From contig JAFUIR010000012.1 of assembly GCA_017468395.1 (NCBI GenBank), positions 1 through 64,000 of the forward strand: a stretch of DNA of 64,000 bases. The letters run 5' to 3'. The stretch's first letter is position 1. Each line of letters starts with the position of its first letter. Made by a program: the position numbers and the translations under genes. The notes under the pieces are model-generated. The model was given only the letters and a program-made list of their open reading frames with translations, was not told where the DNA came from and did not search any database. Shown piece by piece: positions 62,235 through 64,000 of the stretch. Source of the DNA: Lachnospiraceae bacterium (GTDB lineage Bacteria; Bacillota; Clostridia; Lachnospirales; Lachnospiraceae).

Positions 62235-62916
62235 GCAGGAATATGAAAATTATATAAGTAAGCAAACTCCCGATTTGTGGGCCCGCATTGAAACTGGGCT
62301 TGCGGAAAAAGAAGTATCCGTAACTCCGGCGACGAAAAAGAAGAAAATTCCTACGCGGTTTTGGACTTATGGACTGACTGCGGCGGCAGCAGTGCTCATT
62401 TGCATTGTGGCAATTCCTATGTTAAGCGGCGGGCTGCTTAGAGGAGAAATGGAAAGTGCTATGGATGCAGGAACGGCAGAGATGGCAGCGGATTTTTCTT
62501 TAAATAGGGTAACGTCAGACAGGGATAATACTGCTAATTGCGAGGTGGCAGGCGCTACGCGCCAGGAAGTGGCAGAAGAGGGCGCAGTGCCCCGGGAGAA
62601 CGCAGCGCCCCAGGTGGAAGCAGAAGAAGAGGCGGCAGAAATTGTTGGCACGCCTTCCGCAGACAGTGTTGCTGCTACGGAAAAAATGTCAGCAGATACG
62701 CTCCGGGTGGAAGTGAAGGTTGTGGAACTTTCCGAGATGGATGGCCGCACGGTTTACAAAGTGATGCTTAAGGGAGAGAGCGTATTGCTCGTCTTTTCCG
62801 GGGACTTTTCAGAAGAGGCGGAACTTTTTAAAGGAGAAACCTATTTGGTGCTACTGGAAGAAGCGCAAGAAACAGCCCCTTGGGATTATGTTATTGTAAG
62901 TATGGGAATAGAATAA
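62218..62916 (+). CDS. Putative anti-sigma membrane protein
   Basis: 232 residues from a TTG at 62218, supported by AAGGAGG at 62204-62210. Residues 1-45 cytoplasmic, one membrane helix (about 52-72, TYGLTAAAAVLICIVAIPML), an acidic Ala/Glu-rich linker and a small C-terminal beta domain (VEVKVVELSEMDGRTVYKVM). No zinc anti-sigma motif; the role is inferred from the overlap with the sigma gene and the topology. Confidence 0.65.
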   Translation: MSRDFKQEYENYISKQTPDLWARIETGLAEKEVSVTPATKKKKIPTRFWTYGLTAAAAVLICIVAIPMLSGGLLRGEMESAMDAGTAEMAADFSLNRVTSDRDNTANCEVAGATRQEVAEEGAVPRENAAPQVEAEEEAAEIVGTPSADSVAATEKMSADTLRVEVKVVELSEMDGRTVYKVMLKGESVLLVFSGDFSEEAELFKGETYLVLLEEAQETAPWDYVIVSMGIE

Positions 62917-62981
62917 AATGAGAATCATAAATAAGGAAAATTCGAATAAGTAAAATTCAAATAAGTAAAATGTGAATAGGC

Positions 62982-63018
62982 AAACCGGTCGGGAACGATG
63001 TTTCTGACCGGTTTTTTT
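62982..63018 (+). terminator. Terminator after the sigma/anti-sigma pair
   Basis: AAACCGGTC (62982-62990) pairs perfectly with GACCGGTTT (63006-63014), followed by TTTTT. Confidence 0.85.
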
Positions 63019-63220
63019 ATAAGTACTTCGAGGAAAGTATAGATTGTAGAGGCGCTTTACCAAACTTTTATTATTGCGAGGGGCTATGGTTTTACCGGTT
63101 TTGCCGCATAATCTGCCTACTTGTTTTTTATGCGCAAAAAACGACAAATTATGCGCAAAAGGTGTAAAGAATAGGAAAGATGTAATATAATTAATAAGTT
63201 AAAGTGGTGTGTGATGAATA

Positions 63221-63252
63221 TAATGAAAAAGGCACCTGATGTAGGTGCCTTT
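63221..63252 (-). terminator. Terminator of the SH3-domain gene
   Basis: Minus strand: AAAGGCACCT, loop ACATC, AGGTGCCTTT, then TTCATTA. It can also stop plus-strand transcripts weakly. Confidence 0.8.
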
Positions 63253-63272
63253 AATAGCCTATAAATATGAAA

Positions 63273-63782
63273 TTATGGATTGGATGATTGAGGAACTTCA
63301 TTTAATTGCAGGTATTTTTTGTATGAATATCCTTCAATATCGCCGTGCCGTAACAATACCCAGGATTCGCCGATGCTGATTACTTCACCGCTATCGCCGG
63401 GCATGAGGTAACCGATGACATTGGCATCAAGAGAGGCGCCATCGCGTATAAACAGCTGTTGCTTTTTTTGGATGGCAGTATAAGTGTATTGGGTTGTTGG
63501 CTCTTCTTTTGGAATCTCGGTAGAAACAGGGGGTTCGGGAACTACGGTGGGTTCGGGAACTACGGTGCTTTCAGGAATTTCAACTGTTTCCGGAACGGGA
63601 GGTGCTACTTCTTCCGATTCTTTAGTGGATGCCATGGGAGCGGAAAGAGAGACCTGCGGAGTTTGGGAAGATGCTGCAGGGATAAATGCCTGAACACAGG
63701 GAACCCAAACGAATATGCCGGAAACCAGTCCTGTCAACAGAAATAGGAGAGCCATTATAATAAGTGCGTTTTTTCTGGTCAT
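63273..63782 (-). CDS. Membrane-anchored protein with bacterial SH3 domain
   Basis: 169 residues. One N-terminal membrane helix (about 7-28), a Pro/Val/Glu-rich linker with PEPTVVPEPPV-type repeats (about 60-95) that would span the wall, and a C-terminal bacterial SH3 domain (about 100-160; LFIRDGASLDANVIGYLMPG, WVLLRHGDIEGYSYKKYL). SH3b domains bind peptidoglycan or sense it. It starts 14 bases after the histidine kinase stop, so the two are probably one operon and the protein may be an accessory of that sensor. Confidence 0.82.
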   Translation of the reverse strand: MTRKNALIIMALLFLLTGLVSGIFVWVPCVQAFIPAASSQTPQVSLSAPMASTKESEEVAPPVPETVEIPESTVVPEPTVVPEPPVSTEIPKEEPTTQYTYTAIQKKQQLFIRDGASLDANVIGYLMPGDSGEVISIGESWVLLRHGDIEGYSYKKYLQLNEVPQSSNP

Positions 63783-63796
63783 AGAAAGTTGCCTCC

Positions 63797-64000
63797 TTAT
63801 CGACTGCTGGAAGGTAATTGTATGTAGATGCCCATTCCTTTGCCGGGTTCGCTCTTGGCATAAATAGTACCGCCGTAATATTCTACAATGGCTTTTGCTT
63901 GTGTCAAACCAAGACCATTGCCGCTAACACGGTTGGAGCCTTGATAATTTAATTCGAAAATGTGGGATGTCTCTGCTGTGGGCAACCCTTCTCCGTTATC
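63797..64000 (-). CDS. Sensor histidine kinase, 3' end only
   Basis: The frame is open to the window edge; 67 residues are visible. They comprise the end of the HATPase domain: DNGEG (G1 box, ATP binding) at the edge, GNGLGLTQAKAIVEYYGG (G2 box) and GKGMGIYIQLP near the end. Dimerisation domain, phospho-acceptor His and sensor lie outside the window. AGGAGGCAACTTTCT after its stop is the ribosome binding site of the SH3 gene. Confidence 0.85.
   Translation of the reverse strand, partial: DNGEGLPTAETSHIFELNYQGSNRVSGNGLGLTQAKAIVEYYGGTIYAKSEPGKGMGIYIQLPSSSR

Larger units (their letters stand above)
62917..63272. other. Gene-free stretch between convergent units
   Basis: Holds three imperfect 15-base repeats of the AATAAGTAAAATTCA type (62930-62976), two terminators (62982-63018 plus, 63221-63252 minus) and about 200 bases in which I see no gene. 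Confidence 0.6.

Overview
The window looks like chromosomal DNA of a gut Lachnospiraceae-type Firmicute (Clostridia). Grounds: AGGAGG-type ribosome binding sites, TTGACA/TATAAT promoters, lipobox lipoproteins, AgrB and Hsp33 homologues, and a beta-mannan locus whose gene set resembles that of Roseburia intestinalis. No rRNA, tRNA or CRISPR array was seen. The assignment is by protein resemblance only.

Region 1 (1 to about 13,695) is an AT-richer accessory region that reads as the right part of a mobile element. It holds the end of an agrB gene, a small-ORF cassette bounded by two copies of the same terminator hairpin, a mobile-element-type sigma factor, and an ECF sigma/membrane protein/secreted protein operon. 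A roughly 600-base gene-free stretch rich in hairpins (candidate structured RNA) follows, then three consecutive tyrosine recombinases and a Tn554 TnpC-like protein. The element ends against an ABC-F ATPase gene that survives only from its Walker B motif onward, so the host junction is near 13,695.

Region 2 (14,276 to 19,550) is ordinary chromosome: an intracellular GH74-like protein preceded by a 36-residue membrane peptide and a terminator, a NodB-type polysaccharide deacetylase, and a repeat lipoprotein behind a perfect sigma-A promoter.

Region 3 (19,573 to 46,230) is a beta-mannan utilisation locus. An AraC regulator is divergent from mannobiose 2-epimerase, mannosylglucose phosphorylase (GH130_1), a CBM35-GH26 mannanase lipoprotein, a 999-residue solute-binding protein and two permeases. 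Then come NHL, Yip1-like and DUF5696 membrane proteins, two more permeases, a lipoprotein with three near-identical 115-residue modules, a second solute-binding lipoprotein, a LacI regulator, GH130_2, GH5, an SGNH (CE17-like) esterase, and a GH1 fused to a complete mannose-6-phosphate isomerase. The GH36 alpha-galactosidase and LacX-type epimerase at 57.7 to 60.8 kb probably serve the same pathway. Inferred flow: GH26/GH5 cut mannan outside; ABC importers (no ATPase gene in the window, so probably a shared one) take up the oligomers; inside, the esterase, GH36 and GH1 strip acetyl, galactose and glucose; GH130_2, epimerase and GH130_1 release mannose 1-phosphate and glucose; the isomerase domain leads mannose 6-phosphate to fructose 6-phosphate.

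Region 4 (46,263 to 64,000) is mixed: a GT2 glycosyltransferase; a striking surface protein with twelve HxH...CY repeats and twelve Cys repeats whose ribosome binding site is buried in a 17-bp stem; HisC, a methyltransferase, Hsp33, DapF; a heterodimeric ABC exporter; a small alarmone synthetase; a second ECF sigma/membrane protein pair; an SH3 protein; and the 3' end of a histidine kinase.
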